From assembly GCA_030272585.1 (NCBI GenBank), contig BSYQ01000003.1, forward strand, positions 5,084,001 to 5,148,000: DNA of 64,000 nucleotides, written 5' to 3'. Under the pieces are notes generated by a model. The model made no database searches. It was not told where the DNA came from and was given only the letters and a program-made list of their open reading frames with translations. This document shows, piece after piece, positions 39,273 through 50,800 of the stretch. The stretch is from Bryopsis sp. KO-2023 (Eukaryota > Chlorophyta > Ulvophyceae > Bryopsidales > Bryopsidaceae). Both the position numbers and the translations under genes were made by a program. The stretch's first letter is position 1; each line of letters starts with the position of its first letter.

Positions 39273-41219
39273 CTACCACATGGATCCTTTCTTTCTGATC
39301 ATTTTCTTTCTCTTTTTCTTCTTCTTCTTCGGCCCCCTCTTCGACTCTTCGTATTCTTTCTTCCGCTGCGCTTTCAGCGCCAGCAAATTATCCAGAAGCT
39401 TTTGCTCCTTGACTTTCCTCTTGGCCAGGGCTTTTCTCACGCTGTCCATTACCTTGGAATCGCTCCCCCCTCGGCCACAAGCTTTCAAACCGTCCATGAC
39501 GCGTTCCAGCTCCTTGGAAGACATCTTCTGCAGCCTCTCCGATTCCTTATGCACTTCGTACAGCAAAAAATTCATGGCCACATCGTCCTCGCACTTGAGA
39601 TGCCCCATTCCCTGCATCAGATCGGCCAATTCCCCATGCTGCAGCTGCTTCAATCGATACGGGGTGCCGACCTCGGTGACCATAGCGTGCATCAGAGTGA
39701 TTTCATTATACCCCAGCTTACCCATCCCCAGCAAAATCCTGGACAACTCTTTTTCGCGGAAGAATCTAGCACGGGCCCGAATGTCGTCCCCCAAAGAATC
39801 CAGCACCCCCAAATGACAATAATTCAATTCCCCTAGCGCCCAAACAACATTTGCCATCTGATCCAGGAACAGAGGTCTCCTCTCCCTCAGCACCGCCCTC
39901 CAGTCGTCGTACTGGTCCCTCATGGAAAGAATTCGAATCCGGGCCTGGATGTCTGTCTCGAGGCGATACTGGAACTCGTTACATATTTTCTCCAATGACC
40001 CCACATCAACATACTTCAGATTCCCACATCCGAACAACACTTCCGCAAGCTCCCTCGTTTCGCAGGTTTCCAGCCCCTTTCCTCTGGAGAATTTCGATAC
40101 CAGACGACCCACCAACCGCTTCACTTCGTCGTTTATGTACAATCCTTTGTCTTTCTCGTACAGATGGCCGAGGCCCCGGATGATCTGGACGCTTTCCTCC
40201 CGATTGGGTGCCTTGTAGTTAGTTTCCTCCCTTTTGAGAATCACATCCACCAGGGTTTTCGCAGTGATGCCACATTTACTGTAGAACAGCCGGGATTCCT
40301 CGTCCAGGGGATCCCCCCTCAAAACAATCCTATGTCGAAAAATGCTGGAAAGAACTCCGACCGATTCCAAAACCGTGCTGATGTTCCCGGTCAGAGATTT
40401 CTGCAAGTACGTCTCATCGTTGACCAATCGATTCGATAAAATCGTGAACATGTGGAAGTGGATGAACCTGCCCTCCATGCAGCATTTGAAGATGGTGGCC
40501 ATCTTGTCGGTGTTGAGGTTGTTGTGGTATTTGATGGCTTTCTCCGCGTAATGTCGCTTTCGCATTTTCATGAGCTTGCGATCCACGACGTAGACCTCAA
40601 ATTTGCGAAGGACTTTCTCTCCCTTGCTCATTTCGTACTTTTTGCGTGGGTAGGATACAAATCGGACCTGCATCCCCCCCCCCCAAAAAAAAAGCAAACA
40701 GTGTGACTGGGGGTGGTCGAAAACCTGTTTTCGCAAACCCTTTCCTTTTTGCATGTTTCAAAGGAATGCAGAGAAATCCATGATTACATGTTTCTGTTAT
40801 TGATCCTAGAGTTCATTTTCATGGGGAGAAAAAAGAACATTTCAGAATTCTAATTTTCACCAAGATACTGGAGACGCTGATTGACATTTTTTGGGGTGGT
40901 TAGTCATTTCAAAAACTTGGAGCTCGATGGAAATTATTCGATTGTGTAAAAAAACACAGCTGTTTTGGGTAAAGGTCGCTAAAGGTAGAAGTCTTAACAC
41001 ACACACCCAGTCTGACAACATCCCCCTAAAGATTGTTGAAACTTTCCAGCCCACCTGTTCCCAGGAGGGGTTCAAGAGTGCATTCTTGCGCGAACTATCC
41101 GCAGTCCCAATCAAGGATGCAGCCAGCGACGGGGGAAAACGCAGGCCTCCAGTTCCGAGACATGCCGAAAGAAACCATTTCGCCTGATATCCACAAGCAC
41201 CAACTCCTCTGTGCAGCAT
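39273..41219 (-). CDS. Helical-repeat protein, probably organellar (OPR/FASTK-like)
   Basis: Two exons, 41219-41055 and 40667-39273, give about 519 residues. The join is phase 0: NALLNPSWEQ to VRFVSYPRKKYEM. Exon 1 (MLHRGVGACGYQAKWFLSA) is rich in Ala, Gly, Ser, Leu and Arg with almost no acidic residues, as in a transit peptide. The body contains tandem alpha-helical units spaced 37-39 residues apart, with L-A-x-V-x-x-x-x-G-x-L-x-Y cores: LAEVLFGCGNLKYV, MANVVWALGELNYC, LSRILLGMGKLGYN, LADLMQGMGHLKCE. This resembles octotricopeptide and FAST-kinase-like RNA-binding repeats of plastid or mitochondrial RNA metabolism, but no RAP domain or PPPEW signature is visible, so the family is unproven. 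The C-terminus is a Lys/Arg-rich tract. The start rests on a reasonable donor and frame only. Confidence 0.65.
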
Positions 41220-42276
41220 CCCAGCATCTCTATCGCCTTGCCCTTGCAACCCACCTTTCGAAACACAAACACCATGTCTCCGACCGTCCTCGGCGCAAAG
41301 CGAAAGAGTAACGCGATACGCACCCAGTGCTCAACTCGTAGCCGTTAAACAAGATTAGCAAAGATCTATGGTAGCGAGGCCCCTACCTTATATATGTATG
41401 GGTTCTTGACACCAAGTGCGGCGCCTGCTCGCTATGGCGCGCTCTGAACAACGGGAAAAAGCCTTGCGTTACGGCGCTGGACCCAGGTTTCTGTCAGTTT
41501 CGTACGATTCTGTGGTGTATTACGTAACCAACTGGTGTGGTGGATCATTCCCTGAAGTATAATGGCATTTTCATTCATTTCAAGTTTGAAAGCCGACTCA
41601 GGGGAACTCTCTGACCGACCTAACAGAATGCATTATGGTGAATTGAACACGGATGTTGAAAGCCTAGGGCGGAATTTCGCAACGTATCGAACGATCTTCA
41701 ATTTTTTCTTTAAAACAAATAATATCAAAACATTCGCCCTTGCCAACCCTCCACACACTATCAGGTGCTTCGATCCACAAGTCCAACAACGCAAAGGAAA
41801 GCAAAGGAAAGCGAGGTGACCCCCATATCCCTTTCCCCTGAAGAAGAGCGGTCAAAAATGCCATCAGACATTTCCCCACCAAAAAAGGCAACCTGGATCC
41901 CTACCCATCAACTCACTATGGTTTATCAAAGCTTGGGGGACCCAAATTGCGTTTCTTGAAACACAGATCCCCCAGCACCGCGGGAAAATCATGACATTGA
42001 TCCAAAGAAGGAAAAGACCACATCAAGCCCTACAACCTCACCATAAATTCCATGTGCCAACAACACACATATCCAGAAAACCACCAGAACAATACCTATC
42101 CTCAAACAGAAAGCACCCTAACTTTCAGTTCCACCACCGCCCTGGCCCCCTAAACACCCCTGCCAGAAAACAGGAATTAAAAAAAAAAAAATGGCCAAAA
42201 AAAAGTCCTGAATGTGCAGCCTCATGCTTTCCTGATCCCTTTTTTTGGGTTTCAAAAAGGTTCATGCTTCGTTCTT
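41220..42276. other. Intergenic region between two minus-strand genes
   Basis: About 1.06 kb holding the promoter of the helical-repeat gene and the 3' UTR of the HP30-like gene. Short open frames exist on both strands (for example 41664-41891 minus), but composition is biased and no family match is seen. Confidence 0.4.
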
Positions 42277-44470
42277 TCAAGGAGCAGCGGTGCTTTGTGA
42301 GGGAGGTGCTGGAGCGACTGCTGTGATTTGCTTCGAACTCTTTTTCGCAGACTTTGCAGGATCTCTGACTTGATCCAAATGATGAAGGATGAGTAACCGG
42401 GGACCTGGAGGAATCCTGGCTTCTTGCAGTGCGCTGTCCGCAAGAACAGAAAGAAAATTAAAACTGTGTTTTCAACTGCGAGAAATGATGTCGGGAGGGG
42501 CTGGATCAGAAAGATCAATATAAATACACTGTAAATATACACACATATCTTACTATTTTTCTCTTTTTTTTTGGGGGGGGGGGGCGATTACCAGTTTCTT
42601 TTTCCATAACTGCAGAACCATGTGACAATCGAACCCACAATTAAAGTTCAAACCATCATCGGTTTTTCATTAGACCCCATCATCCTGGTCAGTTCTTGAA
42701 CTGGGTGTTGCAGATGTAGCACAGTTGCATACACACATCTCTGTGACACAGAACACTCGTGCTTTCATTTTGTTTTTTTCCTCACCTGTCATTCCAGAGC
42801 ATGATTGTGTTGTCGGAGAGTTGACCTTTCTTCAGGTTCTTTGAGAATTTCTGTTCACACAAAAAAAAGATTTCTATGTCAAGGTCACTACAATGACTCT
42901 CATTGCAGTTTCACCCAGTCTGACCGTAAAAATCGCTACGCAGAGATATTCAACCCCTTCTATGGGAAAATATACACACATTCTGAAAACTTCGGACCGA
43001 ACGCTTGACTGGTATCTTAATGAAGTCTTTTAACTAGCAAAACAGAAAATAAAAACAAAAAAAGAAATATGTGTAGCAAGTAAGAACGACGTTTCACACA
43101 CCCCAAGGCCCAAGGTCTCCAGCATGTATCGCCCTCTTTGAAAATCGGCTTCGTCAGTATCTCCCTTGAAGCTCTCGGACAACTGCAAATGAAAGAAAAT
43201 AAATTACCAATGCTTCAACTTTCAAGCTGAGCTCCTTTGAATCAAAAGATAAAACTCGCCATCGAATCGGTTCGTTTTCTTGGATAGGTGATCCCTGATT
43301 TTTCAAGGATAAAAATGCTCTATTTAAAATGGTCACCACTTAATTACGGAGTTTGAATTCGAAAGTATCGAATGGATACTGGAAAAATCACACAAAAACC
43401 TGGGAAAATGTCACACTTTTCCCATTGGATAACTCCTGCGATGCAAGGAGAAAAACCCACCGCTTGCTTCTTTCTTGTCAAAAAACTATATGGAGACTTA
43501 CAGGATAAGGTAAAATAAAAAAAAACAGAAGAGCCCTGTGGGGCAATTTCAGTTTCAAACTCTAAAGCTTACCTTGTAAAATCCCCCAGACACCAGACCC
43601 AACAGAAGAGAAGTGTTAACTATGGCGGGGATGCTCAAATTTCCACTTGCAATGGTGAATGCTGCACCACCTCCAGCGGCCGAACCCATCCTAAGTAATA
43701 CCGGGAAAAATTAGAGAAAAAAACAAAATCACTGTATATCTATGAAAGGAATACCTTGCAGATACTGAAAAAGGAGAAGAAAAAAAAACACCCACAGAAA
43801 TTTCCAAGAAAGGTATGATATGATGATAGGTTGTGAATCTGTCATACTGACAGTAGAGACCCATCGTAGCTTGAGTTCTCAAAAACATTAATTTTGTGTG
43901 ATCTCACACAAAATTTTACAAAAATGTGTGGTTTCCCAAAACCATGCAATACTCGGACCAGTGAAACGAGCTCAATGTGTTGGAAAAAACAAGGTGAAAA
44001 AATGACACGCAAATTTGCTGAAAAAAATTGTGTGCTTTTCGAATTGAAGGGTGAAAGGACTAGGGGGAGACTGTTACGTTTTCACGAGCGAGAAAAGCTT
44101 ACTGGGTCCACACGTCCTCTTTCCCTCTCCATTTTTTGAGAGTGATTGACAGCCCAGCGCTGACGCCACAAAGTGCAGCCAAACCCCTGGCTTGGCCCCA
44201 CACCCCTCCCATCTGAGTGAACTGCGACGCCATGGGGTTCGCAGCAGCAGCCGCCGGATTATTTTGCATTGTTGCCATGGAGTTTTTCGTCAAGCTGCCC
44301 ATCGCGTAACCCAAAACACCACCTTGCAAGCATCCGAAAAATGTCCCAATGGCTACTTCCACGGGAGGAGACTGTTTCTGCATAAAGTTATTCCATTTAA
44401 CTTGAATATCACCGAGGCCCAAAGGCCCTTTGGTTTCGGATATGGTCGCCTCCGCAGTGGATACCGCCAT
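42277..44470 (-). CDS. HP30: Tim17/Tim22/Tim23-family protein with SAM domain (HP30-like, plastid envelope)
   Basis: Plant HP30 proteins are Tim17-like pores of the inner chloroplast envelope, implicated in importing proteins without a cleavable transit peptide. Exon 1 (44470 to about 44101) gives MAVSTAEATISETKGP, a KWNNFMQKQSPPVEVAIGTF segment and the first Tim17-like helices (GTFFGCLQGGVLGYAMGSL). The exon at about 43690-43575 adds GSAAGGGAAFTIASG and SLLLGLVSGGFYK. Small exons at about 43183-43100 and 42852-42793 give FQRGRYMLETLGL and FSKNLKKGQLSDNTIML, the start of a SAM domain. The last exon (about 42430-42277) gives ALQEARIPPGPRLLILHHLD, the strongly conserved SAM end in HP30, then a Ser/Ala/Pro tail. 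The Tim17 plus SAM layout is specific to the green lineage. ATG 44470 is 200 bp from the divergent MsrA start. Confidence 0.85.
42564..42584. repeat. T9G12 junction tract
   Basis: Nine T residues directly followed by twelve G residues in an HP30 intron, one of several such tracts in the window. Confidence 0.8.
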
Positions 44471-44670
44471 TTTTCGTCGTCGCTCTCGACTCGGTGGGGA
44501 AAACGGGAAGATTGACAAAGCATGTTCCCCCACGTCGTTTCTTCCCAAATCTGTACGACGCTGTACGACACATACGGAACACAACCCCTTGATCGTTTCA
44601 AACCCCCCCCCAAAAATCACACATCCACACCAAAGGTCGATTCTTTGAAGGGGCGGGAAAGATAACGAAA
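44471..44670. promoter_or_regulatory. Short divergent promoter region, HP30/MsrA
   Basis: 200 bp between divergent start codons. A C9A5 run lies at 44603-44616. Both neighbours are predicted plastid proteins, so shared control is possible. No defined promoter element was seen. Confidence 0.4.
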
Positions 44671-46597
44671 ATGAATGCTCGTTGTATCGCTACGTGCAAC
44701 CCTCTGAAAGTCGTGGCGAGGCTGAGTTCTCACGGACGGCCAGCCTCCACTCTCAGACCCGCCGCCCCTCTAGCGAACAGTTTCGCCAGCAAGAGCACCT
44801 TCCAAACCGCCGGACTCTTGGGTGTGTTCGGTGTCAATCGCCCTGTACGTGAAAACAAACTTTTACCATTTGCTATATTCTGATGAACCCCCTTCTGGCG
44901 CTGTGTGGTGTGCCTATGTCAGAATTCATTGCATTGATGCATGAGGATTTTATTCTCACTTTTATTATTATTATTATTTTTTATTTTTTCTTGTGGCACT
45001 GATCTACAGCCGAGCATACTATGAGGTTTTGCTCTTGAAATTAGCAACAGGCACATGCCTCCACGATTTCTTCAATTTCATGAAGGGTTTTTTTCCTCCA
45101 ACAAATTTGATTGGAAAAGAAGAGTGATTACATATCCTTTTCATTGAAGGAGACAAAGAATATTTTTGTAAATAATGAGATGTCTTTAATTTCCATGTAT
45201 GTTCGTTCAGACTGAAAAGAGAGGCAGCCGATCCGTTACACAAGCCCTCTTTGGAGGATGCAAAAAAGCCCCAACTGAAGCTCCTCCCGGCAAAAAGCTT
45301 GCTACTTTTGCAGGTAAGAAATTAGTGTGCTCGGTCCGAGAATCTACACTCAGGAAAATTGTCGGATGAGCGCAGGCTGTCGATATCATGTCAGACATGC
45401 AGAAAGCAGAGAAATAAAAAGGAACAAGAGGCAATGGTGTCGCAAAACAAACGAGCTGATACACGGAACAAGGGGGGGAACAAGCCTTATCACACTTTCT
45501 CATTTTTTGGTTGGCTGGTTCTGTCCACCTGTCGTCTGTCAGACAACCCCATCACCAAATCTTAGGAGAAGTGCAAAAATGCAAAAAGCATCTGCGAAAC
45601 AATTGAAATGTTAAAACATGAGGGTCGAATTGATCGTTGTGATGCTGGTGCCAATAGGTGGATGTTTTTGGGGCCTCGAGTTGGCTATGCAGAGAATCCC
45701 CGGTGTAGAGGAGACAAGCGTTGGCTATACGCAGGGATCTCTCCCAAATCCATCCTACAATCTTGTGTGTTCAGGGGTTACTGGCCACACTGAGGCTGTC
45801 CAGGTATTCCTTCGATAAATCTCCTCCATTCACTAGTGGCACTCATGTCGCTTCCATGTCGTTGTGCAAGGGTCGACGCTGAAAAAACTAAGTTTAAAGA
45901 AGGGTCTGCCGTATTACCCCTTGGCTTCGCTACAAGAAATCATGACTGCCCCAAAGATTCTCTAATTTTGACAAGATGGATTGCTGTGCAAATTGCCTCT
46001 GAATAGCTTGGGAGATACTGGCTACTCTAAAGACTTGTAGGGGGCCCGTGCACTCATAAATTCTTTCCGTAAACATATTTCCTTTTTACTCAGATCTGAA
46101 CTGACCTGGGCATGGCCAGCAACGCCAGTTCGATCAGAGTTTTTTTTCATTAATCGCAGCAGACTTTTTCTTGTCTGGACATTGTTATTCATCAGCTTGA
46201 CCTCACGCTTTCTGGTTGTTTTTCCCAGGTGATGTACGACCCTGAAGAAGTGTCATTCGAGTCACTCATGGAAGTGTTTCTGGACAAAACCGACCCCACC
46301 ACTCTCAATCGCCAAGGCTATGACCAAGGCACCCAGTACAGGAGCGGAGTCTATTTCCACGACGCCGATCAAGAGGCCGCAGCCAATAAAATTCTTGCGG
46401 ATGTGCAAAAGCAGCTGGATGCGGGAGAGTATTACAGAGCTGTGTTTGGCCCCAAAGTCGTGGTGGAGGTGCTGGCTGCTGGTGACTACTACATTGCAGA
46501 AGACTACCATCAACAGTACTTAGAGAAGGGTGGTCGAAACGGAAACAAACAATCTGCTGCAAAGGGCTGCAAAGACACTATCCGATGCTACGGTTGA
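44671..46597 (+). CDS. MSRA: Peptide methionine-S-sulfoxide reductase A, plastid-type
   Basis: Repairs oxidised proteins by reducing methionine-S-sulfoxide with a catalytic cysteine, recycled through C-terminal cysteines and thioredoxin. Exon 1 from ATG 44671 is a Ser/Ala/Arg-rich plastid transit peptide ([19 protein letters not shown]). Exon 2 (about 45210-45314) gives [24 protein letters not shown]. Exon 3 (from 45658) begins inside the active site, and the splice restores [12 protein letters not shown] with catalytic Cys in G-C-F-W-G. It continues [14 protein letters not shown] and [10 protein letters not shown]. The last exon (about 46230-46597) has [27 protein letters not shown], the C-terminal EDYHQQYL and [10 protein letters not shown], the plant-type ending with resolving cysteines. 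Length and motifs match plant plastidial MsrA. Confidence 0.93.
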
Positions 46598-47821
46598 TCT
46601 TGTTCATCTTCGTGTGGGTGTTTTTTGAGGGGGTGGAGGGTTGCCCCACCTAATCCCAGGTTTATTCTTATTGTTTTGTTTTCGTGTCATTCTTTGGGAG
46701 TCGATCCTTCAGCAGAGATGGGGCTGATGATTGGGTTTTCGGCGCTCGACTGTAAACATTCTTGATTAAGGAGCTTCTGTGTCCTGCTGGAATGATGTGT
46801 TGCCTCCTGAAAGCCAATGTTGGGGCATGGTGTGCTATCGATGCAATTGTGGTGAACAACAATGGACCCCTCCACTTTTTTCCAGCACTGGCTTCCTCTT
46901 TCCAGTCGACAGCTGTGCTCCTAACACTCATGTCACTGGCACTTTTTGTGGCCGTTTGGGGAGATTTACCAAAGAAGCATTAGTAAACACCTTTCAAAGA
47001 ACCCAACCCAGGTTTGATCGGACTGGCTCTTGAGGCAACAATATGACGATTGATCAATTGCTTGGTGATTGGTTGGTTGGCTGATTGATGAACTTCCACT
47101 CATGTTCTTGCTGTTCACTTTGTCCGAGGTGACATTTCCTGTAGTGACAGTGACTGTTATTCTTTTGGCAGTCACCAGGAAAAAAAAAAATTGTTGCCGT
47201 GAAATCTTGCCCTCTTTGTGAATGTATGCTGAAAACGAAATGAAGACTTGAGTGTTGCTGTGACCTTCGCAGTGCACGGGAAATACGGCCAAAGGTATTC
47301 TTCGAATTTTCCGCGCCGTCACAGAAATGCTATTTTTTTCTCAGTATCCAGGTGCATGTTCAGTTCTACTTCTACATTATTTTTTTAATTTGGATGATGA
47401 TATGATATGATATTTCAGAGGAGGATGTCATATGAATTTCTTAAGTCGTGTTCTTATGAAAGGAGCACACAAGCTAGCACACGAAATGGTTAACACACGA
47501 TTCATCTACTGATAAGCCCCTTGTTTCAACACTATCATCAAATCAAGGAGAGAAAAAAAAGCTAGTCCCAATGAAGCCCAGCTGCAACAAAAAAGAAAAT
47601 CCCTCACTGAACCACCGTTCCCACATGCAAAATCCTGGGAGAATCTCCAGGTCCTAGTGATCTACAGCAATCGATACCTAGAAATTCCCATCTTTGTGAA
47701 ATCTATGTCTTTTTTTTTAGATATTATTTTTCTTTGCCACTCCACCTATTCTTTCTCCTCCAATCTCGTCTTCCTATGTTTCATTTTGGATAATTCAACT
47801 GATGCAATCTTTTTCCCTATT
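46598..47821. other. Convergent intergenic region, MsrA and giant gene 3' ends
   Basis: About 1.2 kb. TGTAA at 46751 could end the MsrA transcript. The rest is AT-rich with no supported open frame. Confidence 0.45.
46751..46755 (+). promoter_or_regulatory. Candidate TGTAA poly(A) element, MsrA
   Basis: TGTAA about 154 nt past the MsrA stop codon. Confidence 0.3.
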
Positions 47822-50800
47822 TCATCCCCTCTTCCAACCCTTTGCAACTGAACCCGCAAGAACAGTCACTGCTAACCCGAGCGTACACCCCATACTCAAA
47901 GCTAAGAAACGACGAATCACCTCAACCCCATTGTAATGATCATTTTCCACCAATCGACCCCACACCGACGATTCCTCAGGCGCTCCCACAGAATTCAACC
48001 CAGGGCGCCTTAAAAAGTTCTTCCTTGAGCTTCGGACACCCACACTGTCTAAACTAAGCAAGGCAAGATCCAAACTCCTGCATTCCCACTCGTTCCAACC
48101 GATTTCCTACAGATTCAAAATGAAAAAAAAGAAAATGAAGCCTGCAACAAACGAAAGCAAAAATGTCTGAATAGAGACCCATGAGCTCATCGATAGCCCT
48201 GAAGTAGACCTGATCGGTAAAATTTCCATTCTTCGCATTCCATCAGCAACTCGTCAGACACAAATTTTAACAGCACCCCCCAAAAAAAACATGGGAACAA
48301 AAAATTCAAAGAAAATCCTGAGGCACAAAATGAAAAGTAGAAAAATCACATGGTTTCCGAGACTAAGACTTGAAATTACATGGTTTCAGTTATTGACCAG
48401 TGGTTTTCCTTTACCAGCATAGCCCCGTGGATTCGGGGGGCACTCCACTCAGCCTTCAACTTACGCTGGGCCCCCCACCATCTTCAGGCTCCCGCCTCTG
48501 ATCGGTATCAACCATGACTCCCTTGTCGCACTTCTCAGGTCGTGGAGGACGGGGTAGCAAACTGCCCCCTTTTCTGCCATCCCCCTTCTTAGAAGATTTC
48601 TGAAAAAATACACATGAACAATTCTATACCAAAGTTTGCATTGAGATCGGTTCACCAGAACAAACAAAAAGCACCAATGCAATAACTCACTGTATTTATA
48701 TTAAAAGCGAAGCCGGAAATAGTAAGAAAAAGTAAGAAAAGGACGCTCACTTATTAGATTTCACAGAAGCTACATGATTATACCTTCTTCTTCCTGCCCT
48801 TTTTCCCTTTCGCTTCACCCAACCCGAATTCTCCGGGGGGCACATCCACATCCACATCGACTTCCACATTCTCAAAGGACTCCGAAGATTGGCCAGAATT
48901 CACAGCCGATTCTTCCGTACCTCCCGAACTCTCTTCCATTACCGTTTCCAAACCCTTCATATCAGGCAACATCAGTTTCACTTTCCTCTTCGGCTTCAGG
49001 GAATGAAACACCACCCCCAGTTTCTCGACCTCCAGCGCCATTTCATCGATACTCTCCTTCAAATTCCCATGTCCGCTGGTACTGGAGCAGGCACCAACAT
49101 TCGTCGTCTGAACTTCCCTTGATTTCCCAGCAGAGGGCGTCCCCCTGTTGCCCTGGGTTCGAACCTCGTTCAAGGCGTTCTTGAACTGCTGGAGCTCTCG
49201 CAGAATGGACTGTTTTTCGTCTGAAACAGCCAGGAGCCGATTAGTCTGGGCATCTCTTTCGGCATGGGCTGTTTCGAGCTCGCTCCCAAGAGACATTGTC
49301 GTCTGGACGACTTCGCCCAGGGAATTGCTCAAGCTTTCCACCTCCATTTCAGCCACTCTCATCTTTGAATTAAAAAATAATAATTTCAAAACAAGGATCG
49401 CATGCAACTTGAGAACCAGGCCTTTCACAGCGGACAACAGGATCAATCATAAAATTTGACATATAATCCCACAAATCTCTTAATTTCCAGTTGATGCGAT
49501 CAGATCATTTTGAAAGCTTGGTTGTTGACTTGATTTCTTTTTGGATTCTTGAATTTTCCAGCCATATAAACCTCGGGCTTCCAGAATGGAGCTCCCCTCC
49601 CTGTGGTCATTCAGCTGTCATTATAAAATTTACCTTCTCTTCCAGACCTTCCATGGCTTCTTTCCGCTCGTTCCTCTCAGCTTCTAGAGATTCACGAGCC
49701 TCCGCCAGCTCCACCTCAGCTTTGTCATTCTCTTCCTTGAGCTCCCTATTCACTGCCAGCAATTTTTGCATCTCAGCCATCGTCTTCTCCACCATCTCGT
49801 CGATTCCTGGTTGCCCGTCTGTCTGGATGGACTTCACCGCCTGCAATGCTTCCAGCTGGACTTGCAGACGCTCGCTGTGAATTTTCAGCTTGGAAACCTT
49901 GGCCTCCGCTTCCCCCTCCAAGGTGGCTAATGCTGTTTTCAATCGTTTGATCTCTTCTTCCGATTTCTCAGCATCAGACATCACTTCTTTCAGCTGATAT
50001 AACACCACAGGTGAAACTCAGCCAACCAATTAATGTCCAAGAAAATATGGCTTCCAGAGATTCTCAGATGAGGACGCTCTTCTCAGATTTTCATAAATTT
50101 TCTTAACAAGACCTGTCGAGCCCCTATTGTGCTGACAAATACTCGGGAGTCCGGAGGCTTTTTAAATGACAAAATGAGCATTTTCTCCACATGCACTTGT
50201 TTCCACAAACTTTTTATTCAAAAACTGTTCAAAAATTGTCATCTGTGATGGCATCTGATATCATATTCAGAGCGGTCCTGTCTCAGCACCCCACCTTTTT
50301 GACATTTGTGCGCCTGGACCTGTTGAGAGTTGCTTTGGCACTTGCTGCTGCCTTCTCGGCAGCAACAAGTCTGGCAACGAGCTCATCCTTCTCCAAATTA
50401 GCAGCCGATTGAGCGACGGAGGAATCAGATCTGGCACGCCCCCCACTCGTATCGTAGAAAGGATTGAGCAAATCGAAGTCCACCGTCCGGCTCCTCACAG
50501 AGCCTTGAGCATCGCTGATGGTGTCGTCGTCTTTGGGTGCCTGTGCAAGAAGAAAAAATTCCTCATCAGCCCAATGCTTCCATACATCTATCGAAGGGCT
50601 GCCTTCGGAATAAATACCATCAATCACACACTCTGCTCGATTTGGAGGAAGATTCTCAGCCAACACCACCCACGCCACAGAAAAAATTGTCAAAATTCTG
50701 ACACCCATGCCACTTTTGGGACATTATGAAAGGATTCTAATCGAGCTTGTAAATCATTCTTGTAAATCAGCACTAGTACTGCTGTTGGTGAAAACACAAG

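Noticed and set aside
39280..39816. Plus-strand open frame of 178 codons
   Set aside because: Antisense shadow of the helical-repeat protein's C-terminal coding sequence; the minus strand has regular repeat units.
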